Assembly: GCA_002842215.1 (NCBI GenBank)
Contig: PHCC01000017.1
Coordinates: 1 to 64,000, forward strand
From: Betaproteobacteria bacterium HGW-Betaproteobacteria-9
GTDB lineage: Bacteria > Pseudomonadota > Gammaproteobacteria > Burkholderiales > Burkholderiaceae_C
Direction: 5' to 3'
DNA length: 64,000 nt
The notes under the pieces were generated by a model. It saw only the letters and a program-made list of their open reading frames with translations. It searched no databases and was not told the origin of the DNA. Each line of letters opens with the position of its first letter. The first letter of the stretch is position 1. Position numbers and translations under genes: made by a program. This document shows positions 8,579-16,392 of this stretch, piece after piece.

Positions 8579-9241
8579 ATGAAAACCAGCTTCACCCCCC
8601 CGGCCAGCCTCGGCGCCATCGCGCTGTGCCTCGCCGCCGGCCACGCCAGCGCCGCCGACGCCTCCCCCTGGACCGTTCGCCTGGGCCCGGCCCACGTCGG
8701 CTTCAGCACCAAGGCCGACGTGAGCGTCGGCGGCAACCCGGTGCCCGGCGGCGACGCCTCAGCCAGCAGCAACACCACACTGGGCATCGAACTCGCCTAC
8801 GACGTCTCGGACCGGCTGACCGCGCGCTTCCTGGCCGGCATCCCGCCCGAGACCACGCTCACCGGCAAAGGCAGCCTGGCGAGCGCCGGCCGACTCGGCA
8901 AGGTCACCTACGCCCCGGCCGTGCTGTCGCTGACCTACAAGCTGCTCAACGAAGGCCCGGTGCGCCCCTACGTGGGCGCGGGCATCAACTACACCATCGT
9001 CACCCGCAACCGCGACGCCTTCATCCAGGACCTCGACACGCGCAGCGCCTGGGGCTCGGTGCTGCAGGTCGGCGTGGAAATGCCCATCGACCCGACCTGG
9101 TCGGTGTCGCTCGATGCCCGCAAGATCTTCCTCAAGACCAAGGCCACGGGCACGCTGCCCGCGTTCGGCGGCGCGCCCACGAGGGCCGATGTGCGGCTCA
9201 ATCCGCTGGTGGTGTTCCTGTCGGTCGGCCGGCGCTTCTGA
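8579..9241 (+). CDS. OmpW-family outer-membrane protein
   Basis: A 220-residue protein with a clear signal peptide (cleavage after GHASA, about residue 25) and a terminal Phe (VGRRF), as for an outer-membrane beta-barrel. The internal block RPYVGAGINYTI and the ending are typical of OmpW, an 8-stranded barrel with a hydrophobic side channel; the OmpW relative AlkL helps hydrocarbons enter cells. It follows tmoF by 43 bp with a GAGGAGA ribosome site, so it probably belongs to the tmo operon and may admit the aromatic substrate. Toluene clusters more often carry a FadL-type TodX/TbuX porin here. An in-frame TTG 15 bp upstream was rejected because the ATG fits the signal peptide and ribosome site. 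Confidence 0.88.
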   Translation: MKTSFTPPASLGAIALCLAAGHASAADASPWTVRLGPAHVGFSTKADVSVGGNPVPGGDASASSNTTLGIELAYDVSDRLTARFLAGIPPETTLTGKGSLASAGRLGKVTYAPAVLSLTYKLLNEGPVRPYVGAGINYTIVTRNRDAFIQDLDTRSAWGSVLQVGVEMPIDPTWSVSLDARKIFLKTKATGTLPAFGGAPTRADVRLNPLVVFLSVGRRF

Positions 9242-9354
9242 CGCGGGTCGGGCGGTCCCACCAGCCGCCCACCGACCGACCCAGACCAGGGCTCAAAGGG
9301 CTACCATGAGCGCCCGCCCGGCGCATCGCCGGGCAGAGCGAGAACGGAGACCCC

Positions 9355-10152
9355 ATGAACCCCGCTCCCGACGCAGCGCGCTGCGCCGACCTCATCTGGG
9401 CCGCCCGCCTGGCCGGGCACACGCTCGACGCCGAAGCCACCCTCGGCACACCCGACCTCACCACCGCCTACGCCATCCAGCGCGCGCTGCTCGCCCTGCG
9501 CCTCGCCGCCGGCGAGCGCGTGGTCGGCTGGAAGCTGGGCTACACGTCCGAGGTGATGCGCCGCCAGATGGGCATTGACCGGCCCAACATCGGGCCGCTG
9601 ACCGACTGGATGCTGCTCGGTTCGGGCGACGCGGTGAACGATCGCCTGGTGCAGCCGCGCGTGGAACCCGAGATCGGGCTGCGCCTGAAGACCGCCCTCG
9701 ACGCGCGGCACGCGCCCGTCGACCGCCACAGCGTGGCCGCCGCCGTGGAAGGCGCCTACGCCTGCCTCGAAGTCGTGCACTCCACCTGGACCGGCTACCG
9801 CTTCAACCTCGAACAGAACACCGCCGACAACTCGTCGGCCGGCCAGGTCGTCATCGGGCCGCGCCTGCCCGTGACCGACCTGATGGCGCTCGACACCGTG
9901 ACCGTGGGCCTGAGCGATGGTGACCACACGCTGGGCCAGGGCGTGGGCTCCGACGCCGACGGCCACCCGCTGGATGCGGTGGCGCGGCTGGCGCGGGAAC
10001 TGGCCGCGAATGGTCAGCGGCTGGAGGCGGGGGATTGGGTGATCACGGGTGGGCTGACGGCTGCTTGTGCGCTGGAGGCGGGTGGGCGGCTGTCGGGGGT
10101 GTTTTCGGCGGGGGGTGAGTGGTCGGTTGAGGTGTCGGTTCTCCGTCGGTGA
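9355..10152 (+). CDS. 2-keto-4-pentenoate hydratase / 4-oxalocrotonate decarboxylase-like protein
   Basis: A 265-residue member of the MhpD/DmpE/DmpH branch of the fumarylacetoacetase-like fold. The metal-binding acidic pair sits in QPRVEPEIGL and the region AGERVVGWKLGYTS matches the conserved N-terminal block. The hydratase and the decarboxylase share this fold, so the two reactions cannot be separated by eye. It probably works in the same meta-cleavage route as dmpG and dmpI at the left edge, yet it lies on the far side of the monooxygenase genes. The C-terminal 40 codons switch to unusually G-rich codons (runs of ggcggg, gtgttttcgg), unlike the first part. Confidence 0.75.
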   Translation: MNPAPDAARCADLIWAARLAGHTLDAEATLGTPDLTTAYAIQRALLALRLAAGERVVGWKLGYTSEVMRRQMGIDRPNIGPLTDWMLLGSGDAVNDRLVQPRVEPEIGLRLKTALDARHAPVDRHSVAAAVEGAYACLEVVHSTWTGYRFNLEQNTADNSSAGQVVIGPRLPVTDLMALDTVTVGLSDGDHTLGQGVGSDADGHPLDAVARLARELAANGQRLEAGDWVITGGLTAACALEAGGRLSGVFSAGGEWSVEVSVLRR

Positions 10153-10329
10153 GACGTCACCGGGGAAGCAAGGCCTCATCGACCTGGCTCAGGGCTGCCT
10201 GACGCTTCAGCGGCCTTTGACACACCACCCATCACGACTGCATGCAGCAGTCGACTTTGCAGCGATCGCTTCTGGTGGATGTTGGTGCGCGTTTGCCAAC
10301 GGCTCCGCAACAAGCAGTCATTCGAACCT

Positions 10330-10350
10330 GTCAGACCAGGTTGGTCTGAC
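10330..10350. promoter_or_regulatory. Perfect 9-bp palindrome with 3-bp spacer
   Basis: GTCAGACCA-GGT-TGGTCTGAC: nine-base arms without mismatch. The TGGTC/GACCA halves resemble operators of FadR-type GntR regulators, which are frequent next to catabolic operons, but no such regulator gene is beside it. It may instead form a stem-loop after the hydratase gene (178 bp downstream of its stop). No T-run follows, so it is not a standard terminator. Confidence 0.35.
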
Positions 10351-10635
10351 TCACACATGGCACCCGAGAAAGCCGGGGCAGTGTAGACCGTTGCGTCTCC
10401 AATGACACATCCATCGTCGTCACTGTGAATTCCAGGGTTTCGCTGAAAACGGACCTCCACGAGCATGTCCGCACACCGAAAGTCTGCGACTTGGCGTGGC
10501 CTTGCGCCCACGCTGTCTGCCAGATCGCTCCCGCCCTGTTCGCCCACAGAGTGCCGGCGCTTGCCCGATGACCATGGAGCGCAAGCGGGCAACGCTGCCC
10601 AGAATGGGATTGCTGTTTTTTTTAAAGAGGTATAC

Positions 10636-10651
10636 TGGATGCATATTTAAA
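10636..10651. promoter_or_regulatory. Possible NsrR-like half-site before the hemerythrin gene
   Basis: GGATGCATATTTAAAG inside an A/T-rich tract resembles one half of the NsrR nitric-oxide-responsive operator (GATGYATTT). NsrR often controls hemerythrin-type repair proteins such as YtfE/DnrN. The second half-site is not convincing and the distance to the start codon is about 135 bp, so this is a weak call. Confidence 0.25.
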
Positions 10652-10786
10652 GGGCGTTCAGTTCTGGCGCACTGAGGCCACTTCGGTCGTGTATCGAATC
10701 TGCACCCCATCGCCGCAGGAGCCCCGCGGCCCCCCTGCCGGAGCCATGGGTTCCCCCGGCCAGTCTCTTCTTCCACGGAGCATTCC

Positions 10787-11197
10787 ATGAACATCGACAA
10801 GTTCAAACACCAACACGCTGACATCATGAGAAACATCTCGGCCCTGCGGCGTCTGGCGCAGGCTGGGGTGGCGCAAAACGCCACCGGCATCGCAGGGCTC
10901 ATCGTCAGCATGAGCTCCACCATCAAGCTGCATCTGGCCGTGGAGGACAAGGCGCTGTACCCGGCTCTGCAGCGTGGCGACAACCCCGAGCTGGCGCGCA
11001 TGGGCCAGCAGTACCAACAGGACATGGGCCCCATCGCCCAGGCCTACGAGGCCTTCGCCCGGCGCTGGAACCGGCCCGAGAGCGTGAGCCTCGACGAGCA
11101 GGGCTTCCGCGACGACGCTAATCGCGTGCTGCGCATGGTGCACGAGCGCATGCAGCGCGAGAACCGCGACTTCTACCCGCGCATCGAGGCAGCGTGA
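10787..11197 (+). CDS. Hemerythrin HHE-domain protein
   Basis: A 136-residue helical protein with hemerythrin-type histidine and acidic ligands: KHQHADI near residue 8, HLAVEDKALYP near residue 45 (H-x3-E) and the closing MHERMQRENRDFYP. It should bind a diiron centre and could handle oxygen, nitric oxide or damaged iron-sulfur clusters. It starts at an ATG 6 bp after ACGGAG. It is flanked by gene-poor DNA on both sides, so context does not narrow the role. Confidence 0.85.
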   Translation: MNIDKFKHQHADIMRNISALRRLAQAGVAQNATGIAGLIVSMSSTIKLHLAVEDKALYPALQRGDNPELARMGQQYQQDMGPIAQAYEAFARRWNRPESVSLDEQGFRDDANRVLRMVHERMQRENRDFYPRIEAA

Positions 11198-11734
11198 TCA
11201 GCTGCAAAACACGAAGCACCATCACATGCCTGCCTGGTGATCGCATCCAGCGCGACAACCTCACGTGCAAGGCTCAAGCAGGCACGGCAGTCTTCACTTG
11301 AGCTGTGGATTGGCATGGCATGGCATGGCATGGCATGGCATGGCATGGCATGGCAAGACATCGTCACAACTTTCTAGTCCACCGCTGACCACAAAGCGAT
11401 GAAACGATCAGGACATCGCACTCCGATGTTGTCAAAGTGACCGAAGCGCAGGGGTACAGAATGTCCGAAGCGGTTTGATGCCAACCTGGCAGCCAAGTCA
11501 TCTCCCACCGTACGGCCGTTGATGGCAATCGCTGCCACTTGGATCGTGACCATCAAGGACCAAATTCCGCCTTTTCCTGACTTGGGTCGACACCGAATGA
11601 ATCGCTGCAGCTGGTCGCTTGCAGTCGATCCATTCGCCACAAAGCACCTTCGGCCGCTCAGTACCCCCCGGATGGCGCAACAGGCCCCTTCGCCGCACCC
11701 CCGACGAACCTCCGCACCAACCCACTCGCCGCCT
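11198..11734. other. Gene-free stretch with a tandem repeat and possible IS remnant
   Basis: No credible gene is seen. Besides the TGGCA array it contains, near 11439-11472, two similar segments about 30 bp apart (GTGACCGAAGCG and ATGTCCGAAGCGG). Spaced imperfect repeats of this kind occur at the ends of IS21-family elements, but no transposase remains, so the identification is speculative. The right part runs into the 3' end of the Fic pseudogene. Confidence 0.4.
11311..11355. repeat. Nine perfect tandem copies of TGGCA
   Basis: Forty-five bases of uninterrupted TGGCA units lie between the hemerythrin gene and the Fic pseudogene. On the - strand an open frame through it reads repeated Cys-His-Ala-Met-Pro, which is an artefact of the repeat. 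A pure pentanucleotide array of this length is prone to slipped-strand changes. It lies in no recognisable gene, so phase variation of a protein is not supported. Confidence 0.95.
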
Positions 11735-12410
11735 TCACCTGCAAGGTCGTGCCACCCCCGCCGCGACAAACCACGCACCCACGTCGTCCAGCAACTCGCC
11801 CCGCATGGCCCGGGCAACCGCGCTTTCCACCGCGTCCCCCACATGGGCCTGCACCCGATCTGCACAGCGTTTGCGCCGGTTGTTGGACAGGATGCCCCCG
11901 TTCTGGAAGATGGTCACGATCAGCGTGGCCAGGTCGCTGCCCAGCAGGTCGTGGCGCTGTTGATGTGGCGTTTGACCCGGTCGAACAGCCCCAGGAACGC
12001 CACCTCTTTCCGCATCTGGGTGTCCAGCAAGGCTTCGGCCATGGCCAGGGTGAAGCTCACCGCCTCGGTGAGGTCCATGTGGCGGAACCAGGTGTCTGCC
12101 TCCGGGGCCCAGTCGTTGCGGCAGTGCTCGTCGCCCGCCCAGGTCGCCTGGCAGAGTTGCCGCGCCGGTTGGCTGAAGGCGGGCAGCTCCTGAGCAGGGC
12201 TGCGAACATGGTGGCCTTGTCGGCCGAGGGGGCCTCGCCTTCGATGGCAAAGGAGCCTTCGGCCTTGCTCAAGTAGGCCCAGTTGAGCGCTCGCTCCAGC
12301 ATGGCCTGACCGGCCGATTGGACAAACGCCTGGGCCTGACCGAGGATGTCCTTGGCGATCAAGGCCATCAGCGTCGGATCGAACAGGGGGTGGGATGCGC
12401 CGCAGGGCGC
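11735..12410 (-). pseudogene. Remnant of a Fic-family (AMP-transferase type) gene with central deletion
   Basis: Three pieces in three frames line up as one Fic/DOC-family protein of about 500 residues. Piece 1 (12410 down to about 12196) contains LNWAYLSKAEGSFAIEGEAP, the inhibitory-helix region. Piece 2 (about 12192 to 11950) contains FSQPARQLCQATW, DEHCRNDW and RHMDLTEAVSFTLAMAEALL. Piece 3 (about 11955 to 11735) contains HDLLGSDLATLIVTIFQNGG, typical of the C-terminal part. The junction near 12193 removes the segment that should hold the catalytic HPFxDGNGR motif, and a second frameshift lies near 11953. The 5' end is also missing. Intact homologues modify proteins by AMPylation; this copy cannot. 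Family assignment is by remembered motif pattern. Confidence 0.75.
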
Positions 12411-12515
12411 TCAGGAGCCGGCCCGGCCGAACGCCTTCGTGCTTGCCTGAAATACTGGTGAAATATACAGTTCAATGGTGCCATCTTGCACGCCCCACCC
12501 ATCCAAGGACCCCAC

Positions 12516-12929
12516 ATGCTCGACCACATGACGTTTCGCGTGAACAACATCGCCCAGGCCAAGGCCTTCTACAGCGCGGCCCTGGCGCCGCTGGGTTACA
12601 GCGTCTGCTTTGAAGGGAACTACGGCTCCAACATGCTCGGCCTGGCCTACCCGGACGCGTCCGAGCCTGACGGCAAGAAGGCCGACGTCTGGTTCATCGA
12701 CGGGCCTTCGCCGTACGGTGGGCCGGCGGCCACCTCGGGTTGCCATCTGGCGTGGCGCGCACAGAGCCGCGCGCAGGTGGATGCCTTCTACAAGGCGGCC
12801 ATCGCCGCTGGCGGCAAGGACAACGGCGCGCCGGGCCTGCGCCCGGACTACCACCCCAACTACTACGGCGCCTTCGTCATCGACCCCGAGGGCAACAACG
12901 TCGAAGCGGTCTGTCACCTGCCCGAGTGA
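12516..12929 (+). CDS. VOC (glyoxalase/bleomycin-resistance) family protein
   Basis: A 137-residue protein of one VOC unit: MLDHMTFRVNNIAQAKAFYS opens the first beta-alpha-beta module, and FVIDPEGNNVEAVCH closes the second with the usual acidic metal ligand. The ATG at 12516 follows AAGGAC at 5-nt spacing; an in-frame TTG 30 bp upstream is less likely. VOC members include lyases, isomerases and extradiol dioxygenases, so the reaction is not predictable. It converges on hpaI, whose stop lies 20 bp away. Confidence 0.85.
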   Translation: MLDHMTFRVNNIAQAKAFYSAALAPLGYSVCFEGNYGSNMLGLAYPDASEPDGKKADVWFIDGPSPYGGPAATSGCHLAWRAQSRAQVDAFYKAAIAAGGKDNGAPGLRPDYHPNYYGAFVIDPEGNNVEAVCHLPE

Positions 12930-12949
12930 GCAGCGCCGGCGGCGGGCGC

Positions 12950-13759
12950 TCAATAGCCCCCGGATGAGGACGGCGCTTTGGCCGCGGCCCCCGCACCGAA
13001 CCGCTGCACCAACCCCGTCGCCGCCTTCACCAGCAGCGTCGTGTCCACCCCCACCGCGACGAACAGCGCGCCCGCGTCGAGGTACTGCTGCGCCAGCGCT
13101 GGGTCGGTGGCGAGGATGCCGGCGGCCTTGCCGGCGGCGCGCACGGTGGCGATGCCGTCGAGGATGACCTTCTGCACCTCGGGGTGGCCGGGCTGGCCGC
13201 GGTAGCCCATGCTGGCCGAGAGGTCGGCCGGGCCGAAGAACACGCCGTCCACGCCCTCGGTCTCGGCAATCGCTTTGAGGTTGTTCACCGCGGTCACGGT
13301 CTCGGCCTGCACCAGCAGGCACATCTGGCCGTTGGCCTGGTTGAGGTAGTCGTCGACCTGGTTCCAGCGCGAGGCGCGCGCGAGCGCTGCGCCCATGCCG
13401 CGGATGCCTTCGGGCGGGTAGCGCATGGCCTGCACCATCAGCGCGGCCTGCTCTGCGGTGTCGATCATCGGGATCAGCAGGGTCTGCGCGCCGACGTCGA
13501 GGTACTGCTTGACGAGGGCGACGTCGGCCTGCACTGCGCGCACGACGGCGTGGGTCTTGGGGTACGGCGCGATGGCGCGCAGCTGGTCGAGCGCGGTGCG
13601 CGGGTCGTTGGGCGCGTGTTCGCCGTCGATGAGCAGCCAGTGAAAGCCGCAGCCGGCCAGGGCCTCGGCCACGTCGGGCGAAGCAAAGCCGACCCAGCAG
13701 CCGATCTGGGGCTTGCCTGCTTTGAGCGCATCGCGAAAGGTGTTCTGAGGGATCTTCAT
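12950..13759 (-). CDS. hpaI: 4-hydroxy-2-oxoheptane-1,7-dioate aldolase
   Basis: A 269-residue class II pyruvate aldolase of the HpaI/HpcH family. [12 protein letters not shown] carries the conserved metal-site acid and base, followed by [22 protein letters not shown] and the [15 protein letters not shown] block with the second acidic ligand. It cleaves 4-hydroxy-2-oxoheptanedioate to pyruvate and succinate semialdehyde, the last step of homoprotocatechuate degradation. It is the most distal gene of the - strand hpa cluster and overlaps the preceding reductase-like gene by 4 bp (ATGA). Confidence 0.9.
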   Translation of the reverse strand: MKIPQNTFRDALKAGKPQIGCWVGFASPDVAEALAGCGFHWLLIDGEHAPNDPRTALDQLRAIAPYPKTHAVVRAVQADVALVKQYLDVGAQTLLIPMIDTAEQAALMVQAMRYPPEGIRGMGAALARASRWNQVDDYLNQANGQMCLLVQAETVTAVNNLKAIAETEGVDGVFFGPADLSASMGYRGQPGHPEVQKVILDGIATVRAAGKAAGILATDPALAQQYLDAGALFVAVGVDTTLLVKAATGLVQRFGAGAAAKAPSSSGGY

Positions 13760-14784
13760 GGTGTCTTCGTCGGTTCGGGGTAGAGCTGTTTCATTTGCCC
13801 CATGAGGCGGGTCAGGCCCATGAGAGCGTCCATGTTCGGCGTGGCCTCGCCCAGATGCTGCCCGATCTCGCGCACGGCGCCCACCAGCGCGTCGAGCTCG
13901 ATGGGGCGACCGGCTTCCACGTCCTGCAGCATCGAGGTCTTGAACGAGCCCAGCTTGCGCGTGACGGCGTGGCGGTCTTCGGGCTGCTGGTCGATGGGGA
14001 TGCCGATGCGCGCGCCGATGGCCTGCGCCTCGCGCATCACGGCGCTGCAGAAGCCGCGCACGAGTTCGTCATCGAGGATGTGGTCACAGGGCGCTCCGGT
14101 GATGGCAGAGACCGGGTTCATGGTCATGTTGCCCCAGAGCTTGAACCAGATGTCGCGCTGGATGCGTTCGGACACGGTGACGCCGAAGCCGGCTGCGCCG
14201 AGCAGGTCTGCCACGACCTGCACGCGCGGGGTCACGCCACCGGCCGGCTCGCCGAGGATGAGCTGGTTGTTCTTGATGCGCTCGATGCGCGCGGGCTGGG
14301 GCGTGGTGGCGCTGGCGTGCACCACGCAGCCGATGACCTGGGCGGTGGGAATGTTCTGCGCGGTGATGCCGCCCGGGTCCACCGCGTTGAGTTGCAGGCC
14401 CGCGGCCTCGCCCGGCAGCCCGTCGAAGAACCACCAGGGCACGCCGTTCATCGCGACCAGCACGACCGTGTTCGGACCCATGAGCGCGCGCACGGCGGGC
14501 GCGACCTGCGGCATGGCCGGGCCCTTGACGGAGACGATCACCAGGTCCTGCGCGCCGAGGCTGGACGGGTCGTCGCTGGCGTTCACTGCGACGGTGTGTT
14601 CCGCGCCGTCGGCATCGACCCAGACAAGGCCGCGCTCGCGCAGCGCACGCAGGGTCTCGCCGCGCGCCACGGCGGAGAGCTGGATCTGCCCTGCGGGCAG
14701 GCGCGAGCCGAGCCAGCCCGCGAACAGGCCGCCAATGGCGCCGACGCCGACGATGGCGACTTTCTGAAATTTGAAATCACTCAT
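13756..14784 (-). CDS. Ketopantoate reductase (PanE/ApbA)-family oxidoreductase
   Basis: A 342-residue protein with an N-terminal Rossmann motif ([18 protein letters not shown], about residues 8-25) and the ApbA C-terminal helical domain, including [16 protein letters not shown] where the family's catalytic Lys lies. PanE reduces ketopantoate, but many paralogues act on other 2-oxo acids. Both ends overlap neighbours by 4 bp (class II aldolase gene upstream, hpaI downstream), so it is translated with hpa genes. It is not part of the textbook homoprotocatechuate pathway; a role on a 2-oxo or hydroxy acid from a related substrate is inferred. Confidence 0.82.
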   Translation of the reverse strand: MSDFKFQKVAIVGVGAIGGLFAGWLGSRLPAGQIQLSAVARGETLRALRERGLVWVDADGAEHTVAVNASDDPSSLGAQDLVIVSVKGPAMPQVAPAVRALMGPNTVVLVAMNGVPWWFFDGLPGEAAGLQLNAVDPGGITAQNIPTAQVIGCVVHASATTPQPARIERIKNNQLILGEPAGGVTPRVQVVADLLGAAGFGVTVSERIQRDIWFKLWGNMTMNPVSAITGAPCDHILDDELVRGFCSAVMREAQAIGARIGIPIDQQPEDRHAVTRKLGSFKTSMLQDVEAGRPIELDALVGAVREIGQHLGEATPNMDALMGLTRLMGQMKQLYPEPTKTP

Positions 14785-15542
14785 GCGCGGTACCCCGGGT
14801 CGATGCGGTCGATCAGGCGCTGCATGGCGCCGAAGGAGTCTTCGCCGGCGCCGTGCCGGGGGTTGAAGTTGAGCGAGTCGCGCACGCAGGCGTTGAGCGC
14901 GGCTTCGCTGATGGGCTGCAGTTCGCCCAGCGCCTGCGACGCCACCTGGATCTCGCAGGCGCGCTGCACCAGCCACATGAGGTTGAAGGCCTGCGCCAAG
15001 GTGCGCCCGATGACGACGGGGCCGTGGTTGCGCAGCAGCAGCACGGGCTTGCCGCCCGAGGAGGCGAGGATGCGCGCGCCCTCGTCGCGGTGCACGGTGA
15101 TGCCCTCGAACTCGTGGTAAGCGACCTGGCCGTAGAGCTGGGCGGCGTAGAAGTTGGTGAACGACAGGCCTTCCTTGAGGCAGCACACGGCCATGGTCGG
15201 CGTGGTATGCACGTGCATCACGCAGTGGGCGTCGGGCAGGGTGGCGTGGATGGCGCCGTGGAAGGTGAAGCCGGCCGGGTTGATGGGCCAGTCGTCGTTG
15301 CCGATGATGTTGCCGTCGATGTCGACCTTGACCAGGTTGGACGCGGTGACCTCGGTGTAGTGCAGGCCGAAGGGGTTGATGAGGAAGTGGTCTTCGGGGC
15401 CAGGAACCCTCAAAGAGATGTGGTTGTAGATCAGCTCGGCCCAGCCCAGGTGGGCAAACATGCGGTAGCAGGCGGCGAGCTGCACGCGCGCCTGCCATTC
15501 GGCGTCGCTGAAGCGGGCGGGTTTGAGGAAGGCGTCGGCCAT
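14781..15542 (-). CDS. Class II aldolase/adducin-domain protein
   Basis: A 253-residue protein with the aldolase II zinc-site pattern: MHVHTTPTM (His-x-His) near residue 100 and LLLRNHGPVVIG with a further His near residue 165. The N-terminal GWAELIYNHISLRVPG is typical of the adducin-like subgroup, which also includes decarboxylases and lyases of sugar-like acids. It lies between hpaH and the reductase-like gene (21-bp gap upstream, 4-bp overlap downstream). Together with that gene it forms an insert before hpaI. The substrate is unknown. Confidence 0.82.
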   Translation of the reverse strand: MADAFLKPARFSDAEWQARVQLAACYRMFAHLGWAELIYNHISLRVPGPEDHFLINPFGLHYTEVTASNLVKVDIDGNIIGNDDWPINPAGFTFHGAIHATLPDAHCVMHVHTTPTMAVCCLKEGLSFTNFYAAQLYGQVAYHEFEGITVHRDEGARILASSGGKPVLLLRNHGPVVIGRTLAQAFNLMWLVQRACEIQVASQALGELQPISEAALNACVRDSLNFNPRHGAGEDSFGAMQRLIDRIDPGYRA

Positions 15543-15562
15543 GTCTTGTCTCCTTTGGTCGA

Positions 15563-16390
15563 TCAGATGAACTTGAAGCGCAGGCAACCGAGCGGGCCGT
15601 AGTCGGCCTCGAACAGGTCGCCCGCTTTCGCCGCCACGGGCCGCGTGAAGCTGCCGCCGAGCACGATCTCGCCGGCCTGCAGCGTTTCGCCCCAGGGTGC
15701 GAGCTTGTTGGCCAGCCAGGCGATGCCGATGGCCGGGTCGCCCTGCACGCCGGCCGCCAGACCCGTTTCTTCGACCGCGCCGTTCTGCCGCAGGATGGCG
15801 CCGCACCAGGGGCGGTTGGTGCTGCGCGGATCGGCCTTGAACGCGGGGTCGCCCGCGCCGATGACGATGCCGGCGTTGGCCGCGTTGTCGCTGATGGTGT
15901 CGTAGACCTTGCGCATCACTTTCGTGTGGCGATCGAACTGCTCGATGCGCGCGTCGATGATCTCGATGGCGGGGGTGATGTAGTCGGTCGCGGCGAGCAC
16001 GTCTTCCACCGTGACGTTCGGGCCGGCCAGCGGCGCCTTGAGCACGAAGGCCAGCTCGACCTCGACACGCGGGGCGATGAAGTTGTTCACTGGAATCTCC
16101 AGCACCTCGCCGGCCTTTGCGGTGTAGAGCATGTGATCGAGCAGGGTGCCGTAGTCGGGCTCGTCGATCTGGCTGCTGATCTGCATGGCGCGGCTGGTCA
16201 GGCCGATCTTGTGGCCGATGACTTTTTTCCCGGTGGCCTTTTCCAGATTCACCCAGGCGCGGCCGATGCGGTAGCCGTCTTCGACGGTCATGCCGGGGTG
16301 GCGTTTGGAAAAGTGCTCGACCGGCGTGCGGGTCTGCTGGGAGCGCTGCAGCTCGGCGGCGAGCTGCTGAACGAGGGCGTCGTCGAACAT
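15563..16390 (-). CDS. hpaH: 2-oxo-hept-4-ene-1,7-dioate hydratase
   Basis: A 275-residue member of the MhpD/HpaH hydratase family (E. coli HpaH is 267). GKKVIGHKIGLTSRAMQ and the metal-site acid pair in PRVEVELAFVL are well conserved, followed by PAIEIIDARIEQFDRHT. It adds water to 2-oxohept-4-ene-1,7-dioate to give the HpaI substrate. It has better conservation with the family than the hydratase-like gene at 9355. Only 2 bp separate it from the hpaF stop. Confidence 0.9.
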   Translation of the reverse strand: MFDDALVQQLAAELQRSQQTRTPVEHFSKRHPGMTVEDGYRIGRAWVNLEKATGKKVIGHKIGLTSRAMQISSQIDEPDYGTLLDHMLYTAKAGEVLEIPVNNFIAPRVEVELAFVLKAPLAGPNVTVEDVLAATDYITPAIEIIDARIEQFDRHTKVMRKVYDTISDNAANAGIVIGAGDPAFKADPRSTNRPWCGAILRQNGAVEETGLAAGVQGDPAIGIAWLANKLAPWGETLQAGEIVLGGSFTRPVAAKAGDLFEADYGPLGCLRFKFI

Positions 16391-16392
16391 GT

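Larger units (their letters stand above)
10153..10786. other. Gene-free stretch between the catabolic block and the hemerythrin gene
   Basis: I see no convincing protein here on either strand. The longest open frame (10176-10592, - strand) has no recognisable domain and an irregular composition. The stretch is less GC-rich than its neighbours and holds a perfect palindrome (10330-10350), and near its right end a short A/T-rich tract (10613-10651) that is probably the hemerythrin promoter region. It looks like degraded or imported DNA marking the right border of the tmo block. Confidence 0.5.

Noticed and set aside
10176..10592. 138-codon - strand frame in the gap before the hemerythrin gene
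   Set aside because: No domain, no ribosome site and irregular codon use; treated as non-coding.
11311..11355. TGGCA array as a CRISPR array
   Set aside because: The units are 5 bp with no spacers and no cas genes are nearby.
11173..11367. Small - strand frame encoding repeated Cys-His-Ala-Met-Pro
   Set aside because: It arises only because nine TGGCA units keep one frame open; there is no ribosome site and the rest is not protein-like.
11374..11865. 163-codon - strand frame overlapping the end of the Fic remnant
   Set aside because: Its first part reads the Fic remnant out of frame and the rest matches nothing I recognise.
13756..15498. Apparent fusion of an upstream frame with the ketopantoate-reductase-like gene
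   Set aside because: The first part reads the class II aldolase gene out of frame. A normal start with a Rossmann motif is present at 14784.
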